Assembly: GCA_038501195.1 (NCBI GenBank) | Contig: JBBPUQ010000007.1 | Coordinates: forward strand, 62,001 to 126,000 | DNA: 64,000 nt | Direction of reading: 5' to 3' | From: Nemania diffusa | Lineage: Eukaryota > Ascomycota > Sordariomycetes > Xylariales > Xylariaceae | Part shown: piece by piece, positions 12,614-25,159 of the stretch | How positions within the stretch are numbered: position 1 is the first letter of the stretch | Layout: every line of letters begins with the position of its first letter | Notes under the pieces: generated by a model | What the model was told of the DNA's origin: nothing | Database searches by the model: none | Seen by the model: only the letters and a program-made list of their open reading frames with translations | Translations under genes and position numbers: made by a program

Positions 12614-15600
12614 TTTTATATTATATTTTATAAAAATTTATAACTAAATTAAAATAAAACAATTGTAATTGCTACTTTTAAAAAAAATCGCAATATTAAT
12701 ATAAATAATAATAAATAAATTAATAAATAATTTAAAACTAATTATTAATTTATTATATTTATAATTTTTATATATAATAAAAAAAAATATATAGTATAAG
12801 TTTTATTAAATATTAATAATTTAATTTTAGTATTTTTTTTTATTTAAGCTTAAAAATAAAAACTTTTAATAATTAAATATAAAATTTTAAAATTAATAAT
12901 TATTTTTAATATTATTATTATAAAAAAAAACAAAAAATATTATATAAACGATTTAATATTACAACATTAAAATAACTATTTTATATAGTTTAATTTTAAA
13001 CTTTTAATATTAAATATTTAATATAATATTATTTTTTTGTAATAATAAATAAAACAATATTTTCTAGTTTATTTTTTATTATTATTAAAAAAACTATATT
13101 AGTTTAGCAATACTAAGCTAATTAAAAAAAAAGCTAGATATTATATCAATATAAACTGCTATTTAAACTGTTTTAAAAAATATATTAGCAAAATTTTATA
13201 AATATTTATTAATTATAAATAAAAAAACAGCAACAAAACTTTTAAACTATTAACTATAATATTATAAAATAAACTTTTATAAAAAAAAATTGTTTTTATA
13301 AAAACTTTTATATATTATAAATATAAAAAAACTTAATACTTTTAAATTATAGCTTAACGAAATATTAAATAGTAATTAAATTTACAAATTTATTTTATTT
13401 TGTAAAGCTTTTTTTATATTTATAAAAAAAAAAAATCTAAATAATTTTTTATATTTTATAATTAATTATAAAAAATTTAATAAAATAATAATATTAATAA
13501 AATATTTTATTTTTTTAATTAATAAATTATAAATTTAATTTTAAATAGTTAAATAATTTATTAAAATTAATTTAAAATTTAAATTTTATTTAATATATAT
13601 TAAAAAAGAATATAAATAAAAAACTACTTTTTATTATAAATATAAACTTTTTAAATATATTATTATATTAATAAAGTTTATTAATATATTTACTATTTTT
13701 TAATTAATAATAAATAATATTTTTTAAGATTTTATTAATATTAAGTTGTTAATATATTTTAACGATTTTTTAATTTATATAAATATTTTTAAAAAATATA
13801 ATTATATTATAAAAAAAATATTTTAATAATTAATTAAATATAATTTTGTTGTTATATTTTAAAAATATAAATAAACAATATAAAAAATAAAATTTTTTAG
13901 TTATATTATTAATATAAAAAATATTATTATAGCTAAAAATAAAATCAACTATATTATAAATTAAAAAGTTTTAAAAATATTAAAAAAATATTAGTAATTT
14001 ATAAATTTTACTAACTTTTATTAATGCTTTATTAAAAATTTTTAAAAAATTATAAAATTTTTAATTAATATTAACAAAAAAAATAAAAAAAATAAAAAAT
14101 AAATTAAAAAAATAAAAAAAGTGTTTTAATTTTTTAAATATTATTTTACTACTATTTCAATATTTATATATTTTAATTTAAAATATATAATATATATTAA
14201 AATAAATATATTAAATTTTGTTTTAAATATAATTATATTTTAAAAAAATAAAAATAAAAAGCTACAACTTATAGCTTTTTATTTAAAAAAACTTATATTA
14301 GCTAAAATAAACTACAAAATTTATAACAAAAAGTTATTTGTAATAATAAATTTATTTAATTATTAAAAGCAATATTTAAAAAAAAACTAAATATTATATT
14401 AAAATATATTTAAATTATTAAAATTTAATATATTTTATTACTATTAAAATCTTTAATAAATAATAAATATAATAAATTTAATAACGATTAATATATTAAT
14501 TTATTATTAATTATAGATTTAATAAATAAAACAAAAAAGCTAATATTTTATTTAAATTAAACTAATATTAGCTTAAAAAAAAAAAAAAAAAAAACTAGCT
14601 TATAAAATTAGTTTTATAAAATAAACATTTTTTATATTTTAATAGCTTTTTAAAACTAATATTTATATTTTTTATAGCAGTTATATTAACTTTTTAACAA
14701 TTTTATAGTTTATTAATATTTAAATAAACAATAAATTTTATAAACTATATAAAAAAAATAAAACTAAAAAACTTTAAATATATTTTAAAAATATAAACTT
14801 TATATAAAAATATAACAGTTGAAAAAAACAGCTTACTATATAAAAAAAAACGCTTATAAATATTTTAAACTTTATAGCAAAAAATAATAAAATTAAAATA
14901 TAACATTTTAATTATTAATTATATAAATATAAATAAAACTTTTAAATTAATTATTTGCAATTTTTAATAGTTTAATATTAAAAAAATTATAAAAAATTTT
15001 ATAAATAATTATTTAAAATATTAATATAACAAAATATTTAAATATATATTTTTTAATTATTTATAGCTTATAAAATTTTATTATAAATTATAAAATATAA
15101 TAATAATAGATTTTATTATTAATTTATTTTTTTTTAATAAATATAATTTTATTTAAGTAATAATCGACTTTTTTATAAAAATAAAAAAAAAAAAACAAAA
15201 AACTTTATTAAAATTTTTATAAAAACTTATTAAAAATATTATAATATTTTTTTTAATATAATATTTAATAAAAACTTTAAATTTATAATATATTTATAAA
15301 AAAACTTTTTTAAACTAATAAATATTAAATTTTATATAAATATAACATTTTATTTTTAAATTAATAATTAAATTAAATAATTAAATTAATTTTTTAAAAC
15401 TTATTTATATATTTTTATAAATTATAAAATATTAAACTAAAAAAACTTTTTATTAATTATAAAGTTTATATATAATAATATAACTTTATTATTTATATAT
15501 ATAACTTTTTTTTATATTAACTATAGTTTTTATTTTATAATTTATAATTTATTTTTTAATATTTTTTATAATTTAAATAGTTAACTATATATTTATTAAA

Positions 15601-16238
15601 TAATTTAAATTTATAAAAAAACTAAAGCTTATTTTAAAATAAATTATAAAAAAATAAAAAAATAAACTAATAAATATAAAAAAAAAACTTTTATATATAA
15701 AAAAAACTAATTAATTATATTAAATATATAATATATTAAAATCAAATAATTTATTAAAAAGTTTAATAATAAAATATTAAAACTTTTTAAAATTTAAAAA
15801 ATAATTTTTTTTACTATTATTAAATTTATTTTATTTAAAAAGTAAAAAATTTACAATTTGTTTTATATTTTATTTATAAAATTATATTATATTAATAATT
15901 AAATATTATTTAATTTTAATTAAATTTTATATAAAATTAAATTTATAAAAGTTATTAATAAATATTATATTAACAAAATAATAAACTTTATAAAAACTTA
16001 AAAATATATAAAATATTTTATTAAATAAAAAAATTAACTTATTAAATAATATTAAACTTAAAAATTTTATAAATATTTATATAATTTTAAAATTAAACAA
16101 ATAATTAAAAAATTTTATATATAACATTTAAAAAAATTTAAAAATATTTATATTAATAATAATAGTTATATTAGCTTTTTAATTAATTAAAATTAATTAT
16201 TATATTTAAAAGTAAATATAAAAAAAAAAAAAATATAA

Positions 16239-16564
16239 TATTATATAGTTAAAACTATTTAAAACTTACAAAAAGCTATTAATTAATTATATATATATAT
16301 ATTTAACAATTTTAAATTTATTTATTTATATAAAAACTATTAAAAAAAAAAAGTTACTTAAATTTATAACTATATATAAAAATAACTAATAGTTTTAAAA
16401 AATATTAAAATATATAGACTGTAGCTTAAAACTTTTAAATATTTAAAGGACTGATTTTTTTTAACTGAAAGAAAGAAAGGAATTATAGATCTTATAAAAC
16501 CAAAGTGATTTATTAGTTAAATATAGACCTTGTTCCAAGCCCTATAAATCTAGCCCTTGTCACA
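16239..16564. repeat. Right LTR of the outer retrotransposon
   Basis: 326 bp. It is converted to A/T up to about 16415 and of normal composition from 16416 to its end, the mirror image of the left LTR. Confidence 0.9.
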
Positions 16565-16569
16565 CGTGG

Positions 16570-17752
16570 AACCTCGAGAGGATATGCAAATGCCATTCTT
16601 TATCTCGAAATGATGATTTACTTACCTTCCGACACGGCCACCTAGCAGGTTCATTTAATATGGGCGACATCTTCTCAGTCTCACATTTAGCGTTGTATGT
16701 TGCCTTCTACCAATATTTTACGAGTAGCATGACCGTGGGGGCTTTATATTAGCTACTATTTCTAGGTTGATCAAGTCTTATGGTGGCGACGATAATAAGT
16801 TTAGACTGAGTAAAACTCTGAGATGGGTTTTCCAACAGAGCTGCTGTTCTAACCAGACAGTCGTGATGCAAGCAAATTCAAGTCTCTGGACAAGTCTCTG
16901 GACAAGTCTCTGGACAAGTCTCTTTAGATACATGTCAAAGGGTTTCTCTAAAACTAATCCACCTAGTGATAGCTGAGACCATATAAATATTCCTCGACTT
17001 TAGCGTATATCGAGATGTCTGACTATCACGTTACCAAGCAGATGGTATGTTTTTGTTAACGTCCGTAATCGGCAGGGACGGCAAAGATACCTAGGTAGGT
17101 ATGTACCAATTTCCTCCGTAGGGGCCTAGCAGTACCTACGTGCATCAAGTCAGCTGCTGAACTGGCTTGGGGCCTAATTTCCCCGAGAGATTTCATAAGC
17201 ACTTCTACGCAGTAGGGGCTTACCTAGTAAAAGGGACCCCCTCAGGTACTACGCATATTTGCCACGCTGAAGCTGGTGAGCTTTGGCCAACCGCCTAAAA
17301 GGTATGTCTTCGCCAATTACTTGCACGGAAAACCACCCGGTACAACGCCTCCCGAGAGGCTTACAGAGGCTTGCCTAGCTCGTATACTTCAACTTGAACC
17401 TTTTACATGGGGGTAGGATTGTAGTTACCGAACACAAACCCCCTTTACCCAGCAGACAGAAACAGTTCCCACCGTGGATCCGGCAGTGTTAGCAGATATT
17501 AAAGAGGAGAGTTCGGTTATGTTAAAAGATGTGTCCTCAGGCATGGAGGGAAGGACGACGGAGTAGGTAGCTTTCTGGATACGGTCGGCATTGGGGAACC
17601 CATTATTCACTTTCGCTCTCGGTAAGACCCTCGCTATTGACTAGCGGCTATCGGATTAACTGACTGGCTCTTTTACTATCCTCTTGGCGTATCTAATCAT
17701 AACTCTTCAAAATTGATTTCAGGTACCTCTGCTCCCATACCAAACAGAATAC
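16570..17752. other. Stretch between retrotransposon and second LTR copy; possible NLR tail
   Basis: Composition returns to normal directly after the target duplication. Joining across the transposon, the frame that held the NLR remnant stays open from 16565 to about 16748 (contains LERICKCHSLSRNDDLLTF), so this may be further NLR coding remnant, but I do not recognise a domain. A 12-bp tandem repeat sits at 16879-16925. The rest has no credible gene. Confidence 0.4.
16879..16925 (+). repeat. 12-bp tandem repeat, nearly four copies
   Basis: The unit caagtctctgga is repeated three times plus a partial copy. One frame reads it as a repeated S-L-W-T, but there is no convincing gene around it. 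Confidence 0.85.
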
Positions 17753-18100
17753 TGAGACGGTGTGGGTGACCTGACCGTATGGGGATTAGATTGATTAGGT
17801 CATCGAGTCCTAGTTCTTTTTTTCTTTATTTAAGATAGTTAGCCGAAGCTAGCACTTTTTACAGATAGTTACGCCTCTCGGCGGCCCCTTCGGGGGTCCG
17901 CTACTCCTCAATATACGTTTGCATTATGAGACGGAGAAAAACGATGCCGTTAATACAACTCCAGTATTAACGGTATATATTGTACGCGACACATTACCTA
18001 TTTACTGTTTTCTTAAGCCTCAAATATCTAGAAGTGATCGATATAACAGTGGTCAGTCCTCTAGAGTGCGTAGTGTGTGTGTGTTACATGCTTCGTTTCA
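17753..18100 (+). mobile_element. Second, diverged solo LTR of the 2600-2920 family
   Basis: Begins TGAGACGGTGTGGGTGACC and ends GCTTCGTTTCA. It shares with the first copy the inner motifs gattaggtca.cgag, ctctagagtgcg (preceded by gtcagtc) and gtgtgtgt. At 348 bp it is slightly longer. I see no matching target duplication (aatac before, atatt after), so it is old or rearranged. Confidence 0.75.
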
Positions 18101-20786
18101 ATATTTGATTAAGCTAATTAGAGCTAGACTATAGGCACGTTGTGCTCGGGCATTTACTAGATAGCGACGTAATTTAGAATTATGTCATCGTGCACCTATA
18201 TTGGCCTGAATGGTTGATTTCTGGCAACACTGAGTATTCATTTTAAACCTTCTCTCAACAATTCCTAGTATCTATCCTAATGCAAAGGCATGGCCATTTA
18301 TATTTCATTTAAAATTGATGTTGCAACGAGAAAATAAGGTTTTAGCAAACCTTTATAGCTTGGGTTGGCGGATTAAATCATTGAAAATGAGTACTATTTC
18401 CTATACTTAATTAACCCTTTTTTTTTGCTTTGTAGTCTGGGAGAATGTGATTCATCGACTGACTTAATTGCTACCTTGTATTTTTTCTCTCTAAGACGAC
18501 GTGTGCGGGTTGTTGTATTTTATCATCTTCATCATCAAATAAGGGGTTGCATAGTACATTCATCTATGAGATCTTGTCAGTGTGTAATGCGATTATAGGC
18601 AAGTTTTTATATGTCGTGGGAAGGGGTGCACGGTTATGCTCTGTGCTCGGCCTGAGTTTCTGAGAAGGCCTATAGGAGCTGAGTGGGCATTTCCAAACTA
18701 AACGCAGCTGTCGACGATGCCTTTGAATGCAATATTAAGGGGTTTTTGTGCGTTGGTTGTTGCCTACGTATGAACGAAAGGATCCTTGAGTGTCAATTTA
18801 TAGCTTTATTAGCCTAGTTGGGGGTTGGGAAGAAGAGCTTTGCACAACTGATTGAGTGGGAGAACGCCTGAGCATACACAAACGAGCGAGGTCCACGTTC
18901 CAAACTATACCTTCAAGCGGACTTAACAGATAATGAAGCTTGGTCTTACTATCAGACAGGTCTACATAGGAGTAGATTGGGCCTAGCTCTATTTAGATTC
19001 TTTTAGGGCTTTGGCCTCGAAGGGTAGGGCTATTTGGGTTGGATGTTTTTGACTAGAAAATAATAAGCAAGCAGTGTGTGCTTAAAACGATAGGAATAGC
19101 CCAGCGCTCCTCACAAGCAAAACAAATCAAAACAACGGCTGACTTGTTTTGCCTTGATTGTGGTCGCAGTCGCGTTACAGCAACAGTGGCGTCGGGCTAT
19201 ATAACACGACCGACAGCAAACCCAGATTATAATTCTAGCAGTACAACAGTTATATAAGTATTACTTTTAAATTTACGATAATAACTTATTATTCGATATA
19301 TATTACTATAGTATTTTACTGGGTTTATACTTTTTACTATTTTTTCCAAGTAAATAATACAGTTGTATTATTCTAGGACCTATTGATTCAGCAGTATTAT
19401 TACCTAGCTATATAAATAACATTGGTTGTTTTTAGGTGGTTCTACAGGGTTTAGGGACCTACTGCACAACTTTTTTTCTATAATACTACATTATTAGGCA
19501 CACTCGGTTTAAAAACGTTGCAAATTTGTCCTGTTTACTTCTTTATTTATCACTATTTGCGTTGTTTTTTTTGTTTAGTTTTGTTTTCTTTGTTTGTTTG
19601 ATTTATATAGCTAGCTAATAGGGCACTTATAGGCTTGCTTTCGAGGCTATATTACTGCAAATTCGATGCTTGCAGTGTATTCTCTTTCGGCTCTGGATTA
19701 ACTATAATCCAGCGGCTACAGGCTAGCATCGGCCTCGCTTCGAAAGCGAGCCTATTTAGGCTCACGCTTCCCCCAATACCAGTACTACCAACTATACTGC
19801 AACCGGTGTGCCCTGTGATGTGCTGTAGAACTACCTCTAGGCACTAACTTTAGTTGGTGAGTCCTGACGAAACCCAAGTCAAGTGGGGCTGGGCACGAGT
19901 GGCTAATCCTGGTAGTAGTGCCATAGAACAATATGAATTGTACCGTTTGGAACCGACGAAAATTGAAGAAACAAGAAACATTATTTCCGGGATAAGAAGA
20001 GTACAGCTATTGGTATTTTCCACCAAAAAGGCAGGTTACCCACGCAGTAGATACGCATGGACTGTGAGCGACCGTAGTCTAGTGCAAGTCCTAGTAGGTA
20101 CGCATGTATAATGCATATCGACAGAATTATTTTACTATACATGTGGATAATTAGATGTAATTTATATGGCGCCGCGGGTTTGGTATAAATATCGTAGAGA
20201 CTGTCGCCGACAGTCTGTCGGTACGTAGATAGGCCCTTGTCTGACAGCGCCTGACGTCTGTTTACTGGAACTCGCTTCAGAAAAAAGCTGCCTAAGGACG
20301 CTAAAACGAACGCAATTGTAGCTAGGAGCACAGCTGAGCGAGTTCACGCGGACGAGTAGCCGTAGTTGAACATACAAGGACCAGGGGGGTAGGTGCGAAG
20401 GGTACAGTTTTCGCTAGCTTCTGTACGGCCACAGTCCTCCATTCCCAATACAACATCATCTTTTCTTGTCGAGTCCTTTTTGTACCTACTTTGTAGACAG
20501 TACATTTATAAGCTACCTAGGCAGTGAGCCTACATAGGTACCTACTATAGGTTGCGTTTTGCGCTGTGTCATGTGGCGGATCCTACTACGCCACTGGCTC
20601 ACCTCCTGGCCCCTTGTAGCATTGTTCCGAGCCACTGCCTGCGACAACAGCCTGCCGCAACTACGCTTTAAATGCGGTAAGGTCCCCCACACGCAGCTAA
20701 AGGCCAGAATCAGCACAACTTTCAATAGATTCCGTACTTCTGTAAATGTGATTTAAGATCCCAAACTTCATAAGACGAAACACAAC
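18101..20786. other. Intergenic, no gene seen
   Basis: No open frame looks coding or can be extended by plausible introns. There are T-rich runs at 19540-19610 and a short palindrome (cgcttcgaaagcg) near 19737. A CAGCGCT word at about 19102 resembles the end of the hAT element, but I find no partner end. Confidence 0.5.
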
Positions 20787-21412
20787 ATGAACACCTCCAA
20801 GAGCTGGTTCCAAAAGGCAAGGGCTCAGACCAACAAGAATAAACACGAGCGAGAAAATAGGCCCGGCAGTGATACGGGCAATACGACAAGCAACACGAGT
20901 TCGATTAACCAGAATGGCCAGGCTAGCCAAAAAGCGGCCCCAACCGTGGAAAAGTCCCTGGCTGAGTTCCTCTACAAGCCAGCAACAGGAAGGGGACCTG
21001 CCATGACCCCAGACGTCGTGAACGCCTACAATATAGACTGGTGGGAGCTGGAGCCTTTTTTGAAACGAACTTACCCTGGTATTCCCTTCAAAGAGAATGT
21101 GAGTGTGCAGGCTAAGAACGATAGGATTGTGCAGGATGCTAACAAGTGGTGCTATTCCAGCTGGCTGTGGAAGATCACTATTTGATTTACGTCCCGCGTC
21201 CGCTAACTGGCGTAAGTCACTGTCTAAATACGAAAACTAATATTTCTAGCAAGCTTCTTCCCCTTCATTTACTAATATTAATATATTGCTAGGAGGAACG
21301 AGAGAAAATCAATGAGCTTCGGAAGCAGCATAGGGTTCGGGAAAGCGAGAGTCGAACCCGGTTGGAGCATAGTCCAGATGGTCCTCGGCGGCCAATCGTC
21401 GACGATGACTGA
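20787..21412 (+). CDS. Hypothetical 160-aa protein, three exons
   Basis: I do not recognise the family. Exons 20787-21098, 21161-21211 and 21293-21412 join in frame. Intron 1 starts GTGAGT, carries GCTAAC and ends CCAG. Intron 2 starts GTAAGT and ends CTAG. The first 55 residues are Asn/Ser/Thr/Gln-rich and probably disordered. A more conserved-looking core follows with an aromatic stretch (YNIDWWELEPFLKRTYPG) and HYLIYVPRPLTG across the first junction; the tail is charged and ends in acidic residues. No signal peptide or membrane segment is seen. It is the first of three accessory genes on the same strand next to the transposon block. Reading through intron 1 would give a 132-aa product with an early stop, which looks less likely. 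Confidence 0.65.
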
Positions 21413-21806
21413 TGCCTGAACATGAATCATTTCCGGTATTATTAGCTGGGGGCCAACGCTAGATAAGGTGGTACAAGGAAAAACGTGTTGGCATCTTTAC
21501 TAGGGCGGCGAACAGTACAAACGAGGCTCTACACTTACGACTATTTACCTGCCTCTTCAAAGCAATATTAGCACTTTCCGGTGTGATGGTGTGATGGTGG
21601 CTGAATTGTTGCATGTCATGTGGAAGGTTGTGATTAATGGTAAATTAGTAGGCATGATGAGATAATTTAGTTAAGATTCCTTATCACAGGGGCGCCTCTT
21701 TTTCGCATCCAAAACACCTTGCCCAGTCTTGCCAGCCATCGTAAAAGGTCTTCGCGTGTAAAACTTATTTGCCTTTCGCTATCCACTCCTCAATCCAACT
21801 AAAATT
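21413..21806. other. Intergenic gap between two + strand genes
   Basis: Terminator and promoter space. No repeat or RNA gene is recognised. Confidence 0.5.
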
Positions 21807-23557
21807 ATGACGATGGCAATTAAGCTACCGGCAGATTTCTCCCAATCTTACCTGGGATTTAAGGAGTATCCTCTGTCCATAGTGTCTAGTGCTGCTTACG
21901 GCCCGGCTTTACAGGGCCTGCGGGACAGGCTCGATCGTAAAGAGAAAATACTCTTCTCTGGAAATCCTAACAACGTTGTGATTCCCATCCGGGAAATTCG
22001 GAAAAATGTTCAGAGGCGTTTTGAGACCTCTAAGCTCAACCTCCTCAGTGAACAGAAGCTAAGGGAATGGCTGGGCGACACCTACGAATCCGATACTAAC
22101 GATCCCGCCAAATTTGTTGGTGCATTAGCAACTAGGCCAGATCCTCCATGTCGGTTTATGTAAGTTTCAAACAATCACCCTGCCGCTCGCCTAGTTCCGT
22201 GAGAGATGTAGGTTAGACATATGACATAAGTTCCCGTACACTGACTGGGTTTTGTCTTAGCTTTTTGATAACTAGCAGCGCTATGGCCCCGCTCGAGATG
22301 ACCCGTGAATGTCTTCTCCGAATACTATCGCATCACCAAGTCATGCCCACTTATATCGATTTCTTATTGGTGTACGGTGCTCAAGAAGAGGACAGGGAGC
22401 TCCGATATAATGCTTTCCGAACTCGAACGACGTTTATCAACCCCGAGCCTGGGAGCATCATTCCAGACTTAAATAGGTCGGGTAGGCAGCACGAAATCTG
22501 CTACAATCTCAAAGCTGTGGCACCGAGGGATCCCACCAGGAGCCAACCCACCAAGAATCGCTGGCGAATACGACAATCTGCCGTCTATCACCGGCTTGAT
22601 CTTGGTACTGGGTCGGCCTTGTGGATTATAGCAGATCCTCGAGAATCTGTCAAAAAGGTCGTCGGCGAGATCCTACCCGAGGGACTTACACCTAGGGGCT
22701 TCAGGTTTGATAGTTTCCCCGAGTCCTTCAATTCTAGCCTTGGCACCCACCTTGCTCTAGCACAATGGGCGTCGGACGAGTGGCGATGGCATTTACGGTT
22801 TCTCGAAGAGACAATTGACAATTTGACGCGTCCGGCCCTTATTCCCGACGGCGCAAGCAAGCTGACGCGTCCGGTCCTTGTTATGGGCGGTTCAAACAAG
22901 CTGGAGCCCAGAATCCAGGAATATGAAGACAGGGTCAACGAAGCCGTATTGGTGATGAACTCTAATATCAAAACCATGGAATCTATCTTATCCTCGTATA
23001 AGACGCTCGTCGAAGACCCAGATTTCCCCTCCGCAGGGGTAGGCGCATGCGTCAAGGCGCTGAAGAGGTGGTCGACTCGCATGGCCGAATTTATCTACGA
23101 CCTTCAAACGCAGGTTAACCGCGGTAATGTTCTCTCTAAGATGGCTAGGGATCGTAAGAATATCATTCTCCAACAGTCCCAGATGCACACTGCTGCAAGA
23201 CAAGAGAAGCTCGCAGACAGCATGTGGCAATTTGCCGAAAGGGGTCGGAAAGAAGCCATCGCGATGCGTACAGTAACCATAACTACGCTAATTTACTTAC
23301 CCCCAACGTTTGTTTCAACCTTCTTCAGCACAGATGTCATAAGGTACCAGGATAACGGCGAAGATCGAGTCTACTTCTCCCTAAATGCCCTGAGCAGCTT
23401 CCTTTATGTTACAATCCCACTCTGGGCAATTACTATTCTGATAGTTGTTTTATACTACAAATGGGAGTCATGGAGAACAGAGCAACGGGCGCAGGGGTTG
23501 CTATCTAAAGACCCTGAAGTTGTCGAATTCTGGAAGAGGTTTCTGGCAGCACAGTAG
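21807..23557 (+). CDS. CorA-like transporter-domain membrane protein
   Basis: Exons 21807-22159 and 22261-23557 join in frame across a 101-nt intron (GTAAGT...TTAG), giving 549 residues. The junction restores CRFIFLITSSAMAPLEMTRE, followed by HHQVMPTYIDFLLVYGAQEEDRELRY, which is typical of the large fungal CorA-like group. The middle is long and helical, ending in a probable coiled coil (about residues 340-450). Two C-terminal membrane segments follow, at about 455-475 (ITTLIYLPPTFVSTFF) and 495-519. The GMN signature of true CorA Mg2+ channels is not visible after the first helix, so magnesium transport should not be assumed; many such fungal proteins are of unknown role. A 39-bp in-frame tandem duplication lies at 22826-22903. 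The start is the first ATG; another in-frame ATG follows two codons later. Confidence 0.82.
22826..22903 (+). repeat. 39-bp in-frame tandem duplication in the CorA-like gene
   Basis: Two 39-bp copies, 22826-22864 and 22865-22903, each begin acgcgtccgg and end aagctg. They add a second 13-residue unit (TRPALIPDGASKL and TRPVLVMGGSNKL) and have diverged in the middle. Confidence 0.8.
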
Positions 23558-25159
23558 ATACCGATAATTACGCTACACCACGCTCCTTCGCCCAGCACAT
23601 ACTTGGCAAGGGACCCAAGTCAGGTCCATAAGCTAGGCTAGTCTACTACAAATAGAGTTCGGAGTTTGGATGATTAGATTTTGCCTCTCGCTGTAAGTAG
23701 GTATGTACGCGGTGACTGCTAGGCCACCCGCCTTCTATAATTACTCTGTGTATTAGGATAAGTTCATTGTATGATTAGATATGTCGGAACCTAATTAGAA
23801 GGAGGGGTATGGAGGGGGCCAAATGGGCACTCAATTAGGCAGGCTGGAAATCAGGCCCCAAGATAGGTGGTTGGTTGGTACGGTTTATTAACGTCGCAGT
23901 GGACCACTGCGAACAGCTACCTACTTTCTGTAATACACCTCTCGAGATGTCTTAAACCTGATAAGCTCTTATATATACGGTATGATACTAGATCATACCT
24001 TTGTTGGTTTAACACTTTATTGCTCGTAGTTACTACGACCTGATCCGCCAACCTTGTTTCGAGCTACCTTTGTCTAAGGTATACCTTTTTCCGTCGCTTC
24101 GGCATCTCTCGTGCTTACGCGGGGAAAACCCAAGAACCCTGTAGAAAAAAACTTGTCGGTAACTTGAACGAGTACTAGTGCTGCCTTATGCCACGTTCCG
24201 CAGTCCGCGTTATATCCCAGTGGTTGTTTTGTCTCGTAGCTCCGTGCCTGTTATATGGAGGTTCCGATTCCTATCTCGTCGTACTAGGTTACGTCAGTAT
24301 AACGGGCGTCGAGCTTGTCATCTGTCCCTTCGTCGACTGTGCCAAAAACCGGAACTCCGCGTTTTCCTCCTTCTAGTTGCCTGTTAATGTAGCAGCAAAA
24401 TGCCGCATAGAAAACGTATAGGTGACCCACTTTTACACTAACAGTACCTAGTTGCCAGGCCTGGTAGTTGAAGGAGGGAGTTGCCCCCAGGATAGGTGTT
24501 CTTCGTGGATACTATTGACGCCATGGCTTTCCAGGATCAGTACTATCCTGTAGAAATTTATTCAGCATAAGTAGGCTTAGATTCCTTTCTGTGTTTTTTT
24601 TTCCCCTCTTCCGCCAACGGACGCACTTACAGTGGTCGACAAGTCACGCAATACTCCCAGGTTGGGCTGTGTCAGCATCGCCCCAAGTTGTCAGGCATCT
24701 CCTGCAAGTGTCCCCCCCCGCCTGAAACCCAGAATTGGGTAAGATGAACTCTTAGCCAAGAGCCAGTGTAGCCAGTCAGTCGGCCTGTTAGAATTATATC
24801 GATAGGCTTAACGTACATAGTCTTCCGCGTGATCCACCCCTCAGCTTCATTCGCATGGGGCAATGGATGCTCTAAGAGAGAAGTCTTAGTAAATAAAGTC
24901 CATGTACTACTGTGGCCTCACCGAGATTTGTTCCCTCTTGTCCATCCAATTTTGCGCGGGTCCTTTCCCAATTCGACATGCACTTTTCTTTTTGGGTTTC
25001 TCATATGTCGCATTATTGCTACTCAGATACTATCGCTAATGATTTCGGCATGATGCCGCATCGCATGTTACTAGCTTGGCTTTCTTCCAGAAGACCACTA
25101 ATTCATCCATTACTCCATTCTGGTACCCGACATCCCCTCGCCTTTGTTCTCGCCCCGCA
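23558..25159. other. Intergenic, no gene seen
   Basis: No frame in this 1.6-kb gap has recognisable coding content. It holds T-rich and C-rich runs upstream of the kinase gene but no repeat I can define. Confidence 0.5.

Larger units (their letters stand above)
3389..16564. mobile_element. Outer LTR retrotransposon, RIP-destroyed, carrying a nested element
   Basis: Direct repeats of 326 bp at 3389-3714 and 16239-16564 form the LTRs, starting TGTCACACGGCC and ending CCTTGTCACA. The flanks are an exact 5-bp target duplication cgtgg (3384-3388 and 16565-16569). The two LTRs align without length change when C-to-T and G-to-A changes are allowed. The right LTR is preceded by an all-A tract (16221-16233), plausible as a mutated polypurine tract. 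The interior is almost pure A/T with dense stops in all frames, so no gag or pol domains are readable. Subtracting the nested element and its duplicated target leaves about 7.26 kb, a normal size for a Ty3 or Ty1 type element; the superfamily cannot be decided from this sequence. Confidence 0.9.

Noticed and set aside
3541..16415. Centromere core
   Set aside because: The length is small and the block is fully explained by two nested LTR elements with target duplications.
2600..18100. The two related LTRs as ends of a single 15.5-kb element
   Set aside because: NLR sequence (Walker B) follows directly after the first copy, and it has its own short flanking repeat, so the copies are separate insertions.
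19095..19130. Second hAT terminus (cagcgct...)
   Set aside because: Only seven bases match the MITE end and no partner inverted repeat is found.
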